A DNA stretch of 64,000 nucleotides, from contig CM067451.1 in assembly GCA_034508935.3 (NCBI GenBank), positions 47,246,130 through 47,310,129 of the forward strand. Direction: 5' to 3'. The stretch comes from Berghia stephanieae. Lineage: Eukaryota > Mollusca > Gastropoda > Nudibranchia > Aeolidiidae. A program made the position numbers and the translations under genes. Under the pieces are notes generated by a model. That model worked only from the letters and a program-made list of their open reading frames with translations, searched no databases and had not been told where the DNA came from. Shown here piece after piece: positions 34,072 to 47,367 of the stretch; within the stretch, counting starts at the first letter, position 1; each line of letters begins with the position of its first letter.

Positions 34072-34960
34072 GCTATTTACTATAGGCATTCAATCATCCC
34101 AACTATAGGCATTGAATCATCCTAAATATAGGCATTGAATCATCCCAAATATAGGCAGTGAATCATACCAAATATAGGCATTCAATCATCCCAACTATAG
34201 GCATTGAATCATCCCAAATATAGACATTCAATCATCCCAACTATAGACATTAAATCATCCCAACTATAGACATTAAATCACCCCAACTATAGGCATTGAA
34301 TCATACCAACTATAGGCATTGAATCATCCTAAATATAGGCATTGAATCATCCCAAATAGAGGCATTGAATCATACCAAATATAGGCATTGAATCATCCCA
34401 AATATAGGCATTGAATCATCCCAAATATAGGCATTGAATCATCCCAAATATAGGCATTGAATCATACCAAATATAGGCATTGAATCATCCCAAATATAGA
34501 CATTCAATCATCCCAAATATAGGCATTGAATCATACCAACTATAGGCATTCAATCATCCCAAATATAGGCATTGAATCATCCCAAATATAGGCATTCACT
34601 CATCCCAAATATAGGCATTGAATCATACCAACTATAGGCATTCAATCATCCCAAATATAGGCATTGAATCATACCAAATATAGGCATTCAATCATCCCAA
34701 ATATAGGCATTGAATCATCCCAAATATAGGCATTCAATCATCCCAAATATAGGCATTGAATCATACCAAATATAGGCATTCAATCATCCCAAATATAGGC
34801 ATTGAATCATACCAACTATAGGCATTGAATCATACCAAATATAGGCATTGAATCATACCAAATATAGGCATTGAATCATACCAAATATAGGCATTGAATC
34901 ATACCAAATATAGGCATTGAATCATACCAAATATAGGCATTCAAACATACCAACTAGAGG
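34072..34960. repeat. 23-bp minisatellite (about 38 units)
   Basis: The unit contains AATCATCCCAAATATAGGCA followed by TTG. Variants CATACCAA/CATCCCAA and TTG/TTC are intermixed. It is bounded on both sides by SINE sequence. Confidence 0.96.
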
Positions 34961-34965
34961 CATGA

Positions 34966-35165
34966 AGACCTCGGTTTACATGCAAAGGTCACATGATCAA
35001 TCCTGGATGCAGATTTTTTCTGAACTCCCTTGTCCACCCAGCAGTGATTAAGTAGCCAAGTCTGGCATATCTGGTGGAAAGTACTTTGTGATAAACTAGT
35101 GTCCTATCCAAAGTATAGCAAGCAATTGCTACTGTCCGTTTCACACTGTAGAAACTGAGTTAACA
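34966..35165 (+). mobile_element. tRNA-derived SINE, family B (5' end eroded)
   Basis: gatcaatcctggatgcaga corresponds to the B-box region. tatagcaagcaattgctact and gtccgtttcacactgtag match the family 3' end. Confidence 0.75.
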
Positions 35166-35397
35166 CCTTGAAGCAAATGGCTTTGAAGGACATTTCAAAA
35201 CTCTGTCACAATTTGCCTCGTGGTGATTACCTCACACATCCGTACAACGATGAAAAATGTGGAAAATACCAAATTTGGCTCCAAGAATGAAAGAATTCAT
35301 CATCGCATCTCCAAGTCATTAGAACTGATTGAAAATAAAAGTTGATGCCAGACTAGATAATTTCAGGGATTTTTAAGTATTATAGAATCCTTGATTC

Positions 35398-35640
35398 AGA
35401 AAAGTGAGAGGAGCAGGCACTTATGTTGATAATAACAAGAGATGAAGTGAGTAGGAAAATGCCAGAAGACAAAAGAGAATCAAAATTTGGCGGCGGCAAT
35501 GGGGGTTCGAGCCCACAATCTTTCTGGTCTGGCTGACGAGAGTGTGGCTTTATTGTCTGAGCTCTTCATCACTGGAGTGGTTTGTTCAGCTCACATCAGG
35601 ATTCAAACCCAGGACCTTCACATCACAAGACGAAGTCTCA
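35398..35640 (-). mobile_element. SINE family C plus part of a second tRNA-like unit
   Basis: The inverse of 35398-35577 gives gtgggctcgaacccccatt (B box) and the family C body (ttgtcttctggcattttcct, ending cctctcacttttctga). Adjacent at 35595-35635, minus strand, gaaggtcctgggtttgaatc is another B box, so two SINEs appear joined. This lies about 50-290 bp past the exon 5 donor. Confidence 0.75.
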
Positions 35641-35687
35641 TATAGCAACAAGCCCCATAATAAAAAAAATAATAACAAAGTACCAAC

Positions 35688-35816
35688 CTGAATGATGCTC
35701 CCATCAGGCTGCATCTTGTCTTCCACTTCATCGTCTGTGAGAAAAGCCTCGTCAGAGATGGAATACCACCCACTGTAAATGCCCTTGTAAATATGGCCTC
35801 GCATCTCCAATCTCGT
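35688..35816 (-). CDS. MARS2: MARS2 coding exon 5: connective peptide
   Basis: It is a 129-bp exon of 43 codons, phase 0 at both ends. [20 protein letters not shown] is the MetRS connective-peptide start (human [20 protein letters not shown]). The cysteines of zinc-binding MetRS forms are absent, as in mitochondrial enzymes. The peptide ends DGSIIQ. The acceptor is ttgtcctcacag. The donor is ATTCAG then GTTGGT; a second GT four bases on would give the wrong phase, which decides this border. The exon lies between SINE debris and the 5-kb 43-bp array. Confidence 0.94.
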
Positions 35817-35914
35817 CTGTGAGGACAAAAAGGGGTTTTAATTAAATTGATTTTGTGTTTTCTTGTTGTTTTTTTGTTTTGTTTTTTAAACCTCAGGAAT
35901 GCTACGTGTACTGT

Positions 35915-38900
35915 CACAGTCATGCCCTGATAATGATAGACATCCAACGTTTACTGTCACAGTCATGCCCTTATAATGATAGACATCCAACGTTTACGGT
36001 CACAGTCATGCCCTGATAATGATAGACATCCAACGTTTACTGTCACAGTCATGCCCTGATAATGATAGACATCAAACGTTTACTGTCACAGTCATGCCCT
36101 GATAATGATAGACATCCAATGTTTACTGTCACAGTCATGCCCTGATAATGATAGACATCCAACGTTTACTGTCACAGTCATGCCCTTATAATGATAGACA
36201 TCCAACGTTTACTGTCACAGTCATGCCCTGATAATGATAGACATCCAACGTTTACTGTCACAGTCATGGCCTGATAATGATAGACATCCAACGTTTACTG
36301 TCACAGTCATGCCCTGATAATGATAGACATCCAATGTTTACTGTCATAGTCATGCCCTGATAATGATAGACATCCAACGTTTACGGTCACAGTCATGGCC
36401 TGATAATGATAGACATCCAACGTTTACTGTCACAGTCATGCCCTGATAATGATAGACATCCAACCTTTACTGTCACAGTCATGCCCTGATAATGATAGAC
36501 ATCCAACGTTTACTGTCACAGTCATGCCCTGATAATGATAGACATCCAACGTTTACTGTCACAGTCATGCCCTGATAATGATAGACATCCAACGTTTACT
36601 GTCACAGTCATGCCCTGATAATGATAGACATCCAACGTTTACTGTCACAGTCATGGCCTGATAATGATAGACATCCAACGTTTACTGTCACAGTCATGCC
36701 CTGATAATGATAGACATCCAACGTTTACTGTCACAGTCATGCCCTGATAATGATAGAAATCCAATGTTTACTGTCACAGTCATGCCCTGATAATGATAGA
36801 CATCCAACGTTTACTGTCACAGTCATGCCCTGATAATGATAGACATCCAATGTTTACTGTCACAGTCATGCCCTGATAATGATAGACATCCAACGTTTAC
36901 TGTCACAGTCATGCCCTGATAATGATAGACATCCAATGTTTACTGTCACAGTCATGGTCTGATAATGATAGACATCCAACGTTTACTGTCACAGTCATGC
37001 CCTGATAATGATAGACATCCAATGTTTACTGTCATAGTCATGCCCTGATAATGATAGACATCCAACGTTTACTGTCACAGTCATGCCCTGATAATGATAG
37101 ACATCCAACGTTTACTGTCACAGTCATGCCCTGATAATGATAGACATCCAATGTTTACTGTCACAGTCATGGCCTGATAATGATAGACATCCAACGTTTA
37201 CTGTCACAGTCATGCCCTGATAATGATAGACATCCAACGTTTACTGTCACAGTCATGCCCTGATAATGATAGACATCCAATGTTTACTGTCATAGTCATG
37301 TCCTGATAATGATAGACATCCAATGTTTACTGTCACAGTCATGCCCTGATAATGATAGACATCCAACGTTTACTGTCACAGTCATGCCCTGATAATGATA
37401 GACATCCAATGTTTACTGTCACAGTCATGGCCTGATAATGATAGACATCCAACGTTTACTGTCACAGTCATGCCCTGATAATGATAGACATCCAACGTTT
37501 ACTGTCACAGTCATGCCCTGATAATGATAGACATCCAACGTTTAATGTCACAGTCATGCCCTGATAATGATAGACATCCAACGTTTACTGTCACAGTCAT
37601 GGCCTGATAATGATAGACATCCATGGCCTGATAATGATAGACATCCAATGTTTACTGTCACAGTCATGGCCTGATAATGATAGACATCCATGGCCTGATA
37701 ATGATAGACATCCAATGTTTACTGTCACAGTCATGCCCTGATAATGATAGACATCCAATGTTTACTGTCACAGTCATGCCCTGATAATGATAGACATCCA
37801 ATGTTTACTGCCATAGTCATGCCCTGATAATGATAGACATCCAACGTTTATTGTCACAGTCATGGCCTGATAATGATAGACATCCATGGCCTGATAATGA
37901 TAGACATCCAATGTTTACTGTCACAGTCATGCCCTGATAATGATAGACATCCAATGTTTACTGTCACAGTCATGCCCTGATAATGATAGACATCCAATGT
38001 TTACTGTCACAGTCATGGCCTGATAATGATAGACATTCAACGTTTACTGTCACAGTCATGGCCTGATAATGATAGACATCCAACGTTTACTGTCACAGTC
38101 ATGCCCTGATAATGATAGACATCCAACGTTTACTGTCACAGTCATGCCCTGATAATGATAGACATCCAACGTTTACTGTCACAGTCATGCCCTGATAATG
38201 ATAGACATCCAACGTTTACTGTCACAGTCATGCCTGATAATGATAGACATCCAATGTTTACTGTCACAGTCATGCCTGATAATGATAGACATCCAACGTT
38301 TACTGTCACAGTCATGCCCTGATAATGATAGACATCCAACGTTTACTGTCACAGTCATGCCCTGATAATGATAGACATCCAATGTTTACTGTCACAGTCA
38401 TGCCCTGATAATGATAGACATCCAATGTTTACTTCACAGTCATGCCCTGATAATGATAGACATCCAACGTTTACCGTCACAGTCATGCCCTGATATTGAT
38501 AGACATCCAACGTTTACTGTCACAGTCATGCCCTGATAATGATAGACATCCAACGTTTACTGTCACAGTCATGCCCTGATAATGATAGACATCCAACGTT
38601 TACTGTCACAGTCATGCCCTGATAATGATAGACATCCAACGTTTACTGTCACAGTCATGCCTGATAATGATAGACATCCAACGTTTACTGTCACAGTCAT
38701 GCCTGATAATGATAGACATCCAACGTTTACTGTCACAGTCATGCCCTGATAATGATAGACATCCAACGTTTACTGTCACAGTCATGCCTGATAATGATAG
38801 ACATCCAACGTTTACTGTCACAGTCATGCCCTGATAATGATAGACATCCAACGTTTACTGTCACAGTCATGCCCTGATAATGATAGACATCCAACGTTTA

Positions 38901-40922
38901 CTGTCACAGTCATGCCCTGATAATGATAGACATCCAACGTTTACTGTCACAGTCATGGCCTGATAATGATAGACATCCAATGTTTACTGTCACAGTCATG
39001 CCCTGATAATGATAGACATCCAACGTTTACTGTCACAGTCATGCCCTGATAATGATAGACATCCAACGTTTCTGTCACAGTCATGCCCTGATAATGATAG
39101 ACATCCAATGTTTACTGTCACAGTCATGCCCTGATAATGATAGACATCCAATGTTTACTGTCACAGTCATGCCCTGATAATGATAGACATCCAACGTTTA
39201 CTGTCACAGTCATGCCCTGATAATGATAGACATCCAACGTTTACTGTCACAGTCATGCCCTGATAATGATAGACATCCAACGTTTACTGTCACAGTCATG
39301 CCCTGATAATGATAGACATCCAACGTTTACTGTCACAGTCATGCCCTGATAATGATAGACATCCACGTTTACTGTCACAGTCATGCCCTGATAATGATAG
39401 ACATCCAACGTTTACTGTCACAGTCATGCCCTGATAATGATAGACATCCAACGTTTTAACTGTCACCATGTACATGCCCTGATAATGATAGACATCAAAC
39501 GTTTACTGTCACAGTCATGCCCTGATAATGATAGACATCCAACGTTTACTGTCACAGTCATGCCCTGATAATGATAGACATCCAACGTTTACTGTCACAG
39601 TCATGGCCTGATAATGATAGACATCCATGGCCTGATAATGATAGACATCCAATGTTTACTGTCACAGTCATGGCCTGATAATGATAGACATCCATGGCCT
39701 GATAATGATAGACATCCAATGTTTACTGTCACAGTCATGCCCTGATAATGATAGACATCCAATGTTTACTGTCACAGTCATGCCCTGATAATGATAGACA
39801 TCCAATGTTTACTGCCATATCATGCCCTGATAATGATAGACATCCAACGTTTATTGTCACAGTCATGGCCTGATAATGATAGACATCCATGGCCTGATAA
39901 TGATAGACATCCAATGTTTACTGTCACAGTCATGCCCTGATAATGATAGACATCCAATGTTTACTGTCACAGTCATGCCCTGATAATGATAGACATCCAA
40001 TGTTTACTGTCACAGTCATGGCCTGATAATGATAGACATTCAACGTTTACTGTCACAGTCATGGCCTGATAATGATAGACATCCAACGTTTACTGTCACA
40101 GTCATGCCCTGATAATGATAGACATCCAACGTTTACTGTCACAGTCATGCCCTGATAATGATAGACATCCAACGTTTACTGTCACAGTCATGCCCTGATA
40201 ATGATAGACATCCAACGTTTACTGTCACAGTCATGGCCTGATAATGATAGACATCCAATGTTTACTGTCACAGTCATGCCCTGATAATGATAGACATCCA
40301 ACGTTTACTGTCACAGTCATGCCCTGATAATGATAGACATCCAACGTTTACTGTCACAGTCATGCCCTGATAATGATAGACATCCAATGTTTACTGTCAC
40401 AGTCATGCCCTGATAATGATAGACATCCAATGTTTACTGTCACAGTCATGCCCTGATAATGATAGACATCCAACGTTTACTGTCACAGTCATGCCCTGAT
40501 AATGATAGACATCCAACGTTTACTGTCACAGTCATGCCCTGATAATGATAGACATCCAACGTTTACTGTCACAGTCATGCCCTGATAATGATAGACATCC
40601 AACGTTTACTGTCACAGTCATGCCCTGATAATGATAGACATCCAACGTTTACTGTCACAGTCATGGCCTGATAATGATAGACATCCAACGTTTACTGTCA
40701 CAGTCATGCCCTGATAATGATAGACATCCAACGTTTACTGTCACAGTCATGCCCTGATAATGATAGACATCCAACGTTTACTGTCACAGTCATGCCCTGA
40801 TAATGATAGACATCCAACGTTTACTGTCACAGTCATGCCCTGATAATGATAGACATCCAACGTTTACTGTCACAGTCATGCCCTGATAATGATAGACATC
40901 AAACGTTTACTGTCACAGTCAC
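35915..40922. repeat. 43-bp minisatellite, 5 kb (about 117 units)
   Basis: The unit contains CCTGATAATGATAGACATCC followed by AACGTTTACTGTCACAGTCATG. Variants: ACG/ATG, GCCCTG/GGCCTG. A shortened unit (ccatggcctgataatg) occurs six times, in two clusters near 37.6-37.9 and 39.6-39.9 kb, revealing a duplicated block. It ends about 100 bp upstream of the exon 5 acceptor, in intron 4. Confidence 0.97.
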
Positions 40923-41306
40923 ATCACCAGCTTACTTTTATCTCCTTCTGATCTTTACAACTACTACACGCAGGCTGATGGATATTGACCTTAAACTAAT
41001 ATAAAAATAAAGAATATAATTTGAGACCAAAAAATGACTATATATGAGAAAATAAGTAAAAAAAATAAATAAGGCAACATAAAATGAAATTAGATTAAAA
41101 ATAAATAAATTAATAAATAAATAAATAAATAAATAAATAAAAAAATAAATAGATAAATAAATACATAAATACATAAGTGAATGAGTAATATAATCCACCT
41201 GTCACCTATAAATAAAAAATAATGGTAACTGATAAAAGAAAAGAAAAATATTGCAACACTGATTTCAAATGATTTAATAACCCTGGTACATTCTCACGTT
41301 GATTTA
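40923..41306. other. AT-rich spacer with (AAAT)n
   Basis: About 380 bp, very A-rich. 41095-41170 is a degenerate AAAT tract. No gene recognised. Confidence 0.75.
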
Positions 41307-44300
41307 GTGTTGAATAAAATAGCTCCAGTGGGAAGGAATTATAGTGTTGAATGGAAAAGAACCAGTGGGAAGGAATGATAGTGTTGAATAAAATAGCTCC
41401 AGTGGGAAGGAATGGTAGTGTTGAATAAAATAGCTCCAGTGGGAAGGAATTATAGTATTGAATGGAAAAGAACCAGTGGGAAGGAATGATAGTGTTGAAT
41501 AAAATAGCTCCAGTGGGAAGGAATTATAGTATTGAATGGAAAAGAACCAGTGGGAAGGAATGATAGTGTTGAATGGAATAGCTCCAGTGGGAAGGAATGA
41601 TAGTGTTGAATGAAATAGCTCCAGTGGGAAGGAATGATAGTGTTGAATGGAATAGCTCCAGTGGGAAGGAATTATAGTGTTGAATGGAATAGCTCCAGTG
41701 GGAAGGAATTATAGTGTTGAATGGAATAGCTCCAGTGGGAATGAATTATAGTGTTGAATGGAATAGAACCAATGGGAAGGAATTATAGTGTTGAATGGAA
41801 AAGAACCAGTGGGAAGGAATGATAGTGTTGAATGGAATAGCTCCAGTGGGAAGGAATGATAGTGTTGAATGAATAGCTCCAGTGGGAAGGAATGATGGTG
41901 TTGAATGGAATAGCTCCAGTGGGAAGGAATTATAGTGTTGAATGGAATAGCTCCAGTGGGAAGGAATGATAGTGTTGAATGAAATAGAACCAGTGGAAGG
42001 AATGATAGTGTTCAATGAAATAGCTCCAGTGGGAAGGAATTATGTGTTGAATGGAATAGCTCCAGTGGGAAGGAATGATACTGTTGAATGGAATAGAACC
42101 AGTGGAAGGAATTATAGTGTTGAATGGAATAGCTCCAGTGGGAAGGAATTATAGTGTTGAATGGAATAGCTCCAGTGGAAGGATATAAGTGTTGATATGG
42201 AATAGCTCCAGTGGGAAGGAATTATAGTGTTGAATGGAATAGCTCCACGGGGAAGGAATTATAGTGTTGAATGGAATAGAACCAGTGGGAAGGAATTATA
42301 GTGTTGAATGGAATAGCTCCAAGTGGGAAGGAATTATAGTGTTGAATGGAAATAGCTCCACGGGGAAGGAATTATAGTGTTGAATGGAATAATGAACAGT
42401 GGGAAGGAATAATAGATGTGTTGAATGGAATAGAACCAGTGGGAAGGAATTATAGTGTTGAATGGAAAGAACCAGTGGGAAGGAATGATAGTGTTGAATG
42501 GAATAGCTCCACGGGAAGGAATTATAGTGTTGAATGGAATAGACCAGTGGGAAGGAATTATAGTGTTGAATGGAATAGCTCCAATGGGAAGGAATTATAG
42601 TGTTGAATGGAATAGCTCCACGGGAAGGAATTATAGTGTTGAATGGAATAGAACCAGTGGGAAGGAATTATAGTGTTGAATGGAATAGAACCAGTGGGAA
42701 GGAATTATAGTGTTGAATGGAAAAGAACCAGTGGGAAGGAATTATAGTGTTCAATGGAATAGCTCCAATGGGAAGGAATTATAGTGTTGAATGAATAGCT
42801 CCAGTGGGAAGGAATTATAGTGTTGAATGGAATAGGTCCAGTGGGAAGGAATATAGTGTTGAATGAATAGAACCAGTGGGAAGGAATTATAGTGTTGAAT
42901 GAAAAGAACCAGTGGGAAGGAATTATAGTGTTCAATGAATAGCTCAATGGAAGGAATTATAGTGTTGAATGGAATAGCTCCAGTGGGAAGGAATTATAGT
43001 GTTGAATGGAATTGAACAGTGGAAGGAATTATAGTGTTGAATGGAATAGAACCAGTGGGAAGGAATTATAGTGTTCAATGGAATAGCTCCAGTGGAAGGA
43101 ATGATAGTGTTGAATGGAAGAACCAGTGGGAAGGAATGATAGTGTTGAATGGAATAGAACCAGTGGGAAGGAATATAGTGTTGAATGGAATAGAACCAGT
43201 GGGAAGGAATTATAGTGTTGAATGGAATAGAAACAGTGGGAAGGAATTATAGTGTTGAATGGAATAGAAACCAGTGGGAAGGAATTATAGTGTTGCAATG
43301 GAATAGAACCAGTGGGAAGGAATGATAGTGTTGAATGGAATAGACCAGTGGGAAGAATTATAGTGTTGAATGGAATGAACCAGTGGGAAGGAATGATAGT
43401 GTTGAATGGAATAGACCAGTGGGAATGAATTATAGTGTTGAATGGAATAGCTCCAGTGGGAAGGAATTATAGTGTTGAATGGAATAGCTCCAGTGGGAAG
43501 GAATGATAGTGTTGAATGGAATAGACCCAGTGGGAAGGAATTATAGTGTTAATGAATGAAACCAGTGGGAAGGAATGATAGTGTTGAATGGAATAGCCAG
43601 TGGGAAGAATTATAGTGTTAATGGAATAGCTCCAGTGGGAATGAATTATAGTGTTGAATGGAATAGAACCAGTGGGAAGGAATTATAGTGTTGAATGGAA
43701 TAGAACCAGTGGGAAGGAATATAGTGTTGAATGGAATAGCCAGTGGGAAGGAATGATAGTGTTGAATGGAATAGAACCATGGGAAGGAATTATAGTGTTG
43801 AATGGAATAGCTCCAGTGGGAATGAATTATAGTGTTGAATGGAATGAACCAGTGGGAAGGAATTATAGTGTTGAATGGAATAGACCAGTGGGAATGGAAT
43901 TATAGTGTTGAATGGAATAGAACCAGTGGGAAGGAATGATAGTGTTGAATGGAATAGAACCAGTGGGAATGAATTATAGTGTTGAATGGAATAGAACCAG
44001 TGGGAAGGAATTATAGTGTTGAATGGAATAGAACCAGTGGGAAGGAATTATAGTGTTGAATGGAATAGCTCCAGTGGGAAGGAATTATAGTGTTGAATGG
44101 AATAGAACCAGTGGAAGGAATTATAGTGTTGAATGGAATAGAACCAGTGGGAAGGAATTATAGTGTTGAATGGAATAGAACCAGTGGGAAGGAATGATAT
44201 GTTGAATGGAATAGCTCCAGTGGGAAGAATTAAGTGTTGAATGGAATAGCTCCAGTGGGAAGGAATTATAGTGTGGAATGGAATAGACCAGTGGGAAGGA

Positions 44301-45401
44301 ATTATAGTGTTGAATGGAATAGAACCAGTGGGAAGGAATTATAGTGTTGAATGGAATAGAACCAGTGGGAAGGAATGATAGTGTTGAATGGAATAGCTAC
44401 CAGTGGGAAGAATTATAGTGTTAATGGAATAGCTCCATGGGAAGAATTATAGTGTTGAATGGAATTAGAACCAGTGGGAAGGAATTATAGTGTTGAATGG
44501 AATAGCTCCAGTGGGAAGGAATTATAGTGTTGAATGGAATAGCCCAGTGGGAAGGAATTATAGTGTTGAATGGAATAGAACCAGTGGGAAGGAATTATAG
44601 TGTGAATGGAATAGACCCAGTGGGAAGAATTATAGTGTTGAATGGAATGTCCAGTGGGAATTATATAGTTGAATGATAGTCCAGTGGAATGAATATATGT
44701 TGAAGGAATAGACATGAAGGAAATTATTGTTGAATGAAAAAAACATTGGGAAGGAATTTAGTGTTAAAGGAATAACCAATGAAGAATTATAGTGTTCGAA
44801 TTGAAAAACCAATGGAAGAATTAAGTTTGAATGTATGCTCCATGGAAGATATAGTTGATGGAATAAACCATGGAAGAATTATAGTGTTGAATTGAATAGA
44901 CCAGTGGAAGGAATTATAGTGTTGAATGGAAAGAACCATGAAGGAATGAAATGTTGATGATAGTCTAGACAGTGGGAAGGAATATAATGTCAATGGAATA
45001 CATCCAGTGGGAAGATTATGTGTGAATGGAATAGAACCAGTGGAAGGAATTATAGTGTTGTAATTGGAAAGAAACCATGGAAGGAATTATAGTGTTGAAT
45101 GAAAGAACAGGGAAGAATTGATAGTGTTGAATGGAATAGACAGTGGAAGAATTATAGTGTTGAATGGAATAAGATACCAGTGAGGAATTTAGTGTTGAAT
45201 GGAATTGAACCAGTGGAAGGACATGAAGTGTTGTGAATGGATAGCTCCAGTGGGAAGGAATTATAGTGTTGAATGAATAGAACCATTGTGATGGAATTTA
45301 GTGTTGAATGGAATGACCAGTGGAATGGAATTATAGTGTTGAATGGAATAGAACCAGTGGGAAGGAATTATAGTGTTGAATGGAATAGCTCCAGTGGGAA
45401 T
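41307..45401. repeat. 37-bp minisatellite, 4.1 kb (about 110 units)
   Basis: The unit contains CAGTGGGAAGGAATTATAGT followed by GTTGAATGGAATAGNNC. The first 0.7 kb uses AATAAAATAGCTCC and AAAAGAACC forms, later parts AATAGAACC. Between about 44640 and 45300 units are heavily eroded by small deletions, while the flanks are regular. Confidence 0.96.
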
Positions 45402-45406
45402 TCCAT

Positions 45407-47152
45407 AAAGTTGATGTTGTCCTAGTAATTTGTAAAAAAAAAAAAAACAAATTGATGTTGTCCTAGTAATTTGTAAAAAAAACAAAACAAATTGATGTTG
45501 TCCTAGTAATTTGTAAAAAAAAAAAAACAAATTGATGTTGTCCTAGTAATTTGTAAAAAAAAACAAAAACAAATTGATGTTGTCCTAGTAATTTGTAAAA
45601 AAAACAAAACAAATTGATGTTGTCCTAGTAATTTGTAAAAAAAAACAAAAACAAATTGATGTTGTCCTAGTAATTTGTAAAAAAAAACAAAAACAAATTG
45701 ATGTTGTCCTAGTAATTTGTAAAAGAAAACAAAAACAAATTGATGTTGTCCTAGTAATTTGTAAAAAAAACAAAAACAAATTGATGTTGTCCTAGTAATT
45801 TGTAAAAAAAAAGTTGATGTTCTTGCAATTTATAAAAAAAGTTGATGCTGTCCTAGTATTTTCTAAAAATAGTTGATATTGTCCTAGCAATTTGTAAAAT
45901 AAAGTTGATGTTGTCCTAGCAATTTGTAAAATAAAGTTGATGTTGTCCTCGCAATTTGTAAAATAAAGTTGATGTTGTCCTAGCAATTTGTAAAATAAAG
46001 TTGATGTTGTCTAGTAATTTGTAAAATTAGTTGATGTCCTAGCAATTTGTCAAAAAGTTGATGTTGTCCTAGTAGTTTGTAAAAAAAAACAAATTGATGT
46101 TGTCCTAGCAATTTGTAAAATAAAGTTGATTTTGTCCTAGCAATTTGTAAAATAAAGTTGATGTTGTCCTAGCAATTTGTAAAATAAAGTTGATGTTGTC
46201 CTATTAATTTATACAAATAATTGATGTTGTCCTAGCAATTTGTAAAATAAAGTTGATGTTGTCCAGTAATTTATAAAAATAATTGATGTTGTCCTAGTAA
46301 ATTATAAAAACAAATTTATGTTGTCCTAGCAATTTGTAAAATAAAGTTGATGTTGTCCTAGTAATTTGTAAAAATAAATTTATGTTGTCCTAGTAATTTT
46401 TAAAAAAATAAATTTATGTTGTCCTAGTAATTTGTAAAAAACTAAATTTATGTTGTCCTAGTAATTTGTAAAAAAAATATTTATGTTGTCCTAGTAATTT
46501 GTAAAAAATAAATTTATGTTGTCCTAGTAATTTGTAAAAAATAAATTTATGTTGTCCTAGTAATTTGTAAAAATAAATTTATGTTGTCCTAGTAATTTTT
46601 AAAAAATAAATTTATGTTGTCCTAGTAATTTGTAAAAAACTAAATTTATGTTGTCCTAGTAATTTGTAAAAAAAAATATTTATGTTGTCCTAGTAATTTG
46701 TAAAAAAATAAATTTATGTTGTCTAGTAATTTGTAAAAAAATAAATTTATGTTGTCCTAGTAATTTGTAAAAAACTAAATTTATGTTGTCCTAGTAATTT
46801 GTAAAAATAAATTTATGTTGTCCTAGTAATTTTTAAAAAAATAAATTTATGTTGTCCTAGTAATTTGTAAAAAACTAAATTTATGTTGTCCTAGTAATTT
46901 GTAAAAAAATATTTATGTTGTCCTAGTAATTTGTAAAAAAATAAATTTATGTTGTCCTAGTAATTTGTAAAAAAATAAATTTATGTTGTCCTAGTAATTT
47001 GTAAAAAACTAAATTTATGTTGTCCTAGTAATTTGTAAAAACTAAATTTATGTTGTCCTAGTAATTTGTAAAAAACTAAATTTATGTTGTCCTAGTAATT
47101 TTTTAAAAAAAAGGTTGATGTGTCTAGCAATTTGTAAAAAAAAGTTGTTGTC
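45407..47152. repeat. Minisatellite of 32-40 bp with three zones of subfamilies (about 50 units)
   Basis: The core GATGTTGTCCTAGTAATTTG is followed by an A-rich spacer of variable length. Zone 1 (to about 45810) has A-runs with CAAA; zone 2 (to about 46300) has CTAGCAATTTGTAAAATAAAG; zone 3 has ATTTATGTTG...AAAAACTAA. In zone 3 a block of several units recurs about every 200-240 bp. Confidence 0.95.
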
Positions 47153-47367
47153 CTAGGCTGAAGAAAGATACACAGTCTGAAATGGATTTCAATCTTTTCC
47201 TTTTCTTTTTTTTTTTTTTTATTTTAAAAAAATTGTCGAACTGATTTCATATGACTTCTTGAAATGAATTAAAGACACATCGTGCTAATAAACATCTAAC
47301 CTGAGACCGTGTTTGAATGAGGAAAATTGACTGGTATAGTCAGTGTCATTGGGTCAGGTGGGGTCGA
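47153..47367. other. Unique spacer with T-run
   Basis: About 215 bp with a T14 run near 47207. Nothing recognised. Confidence 0.6.
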
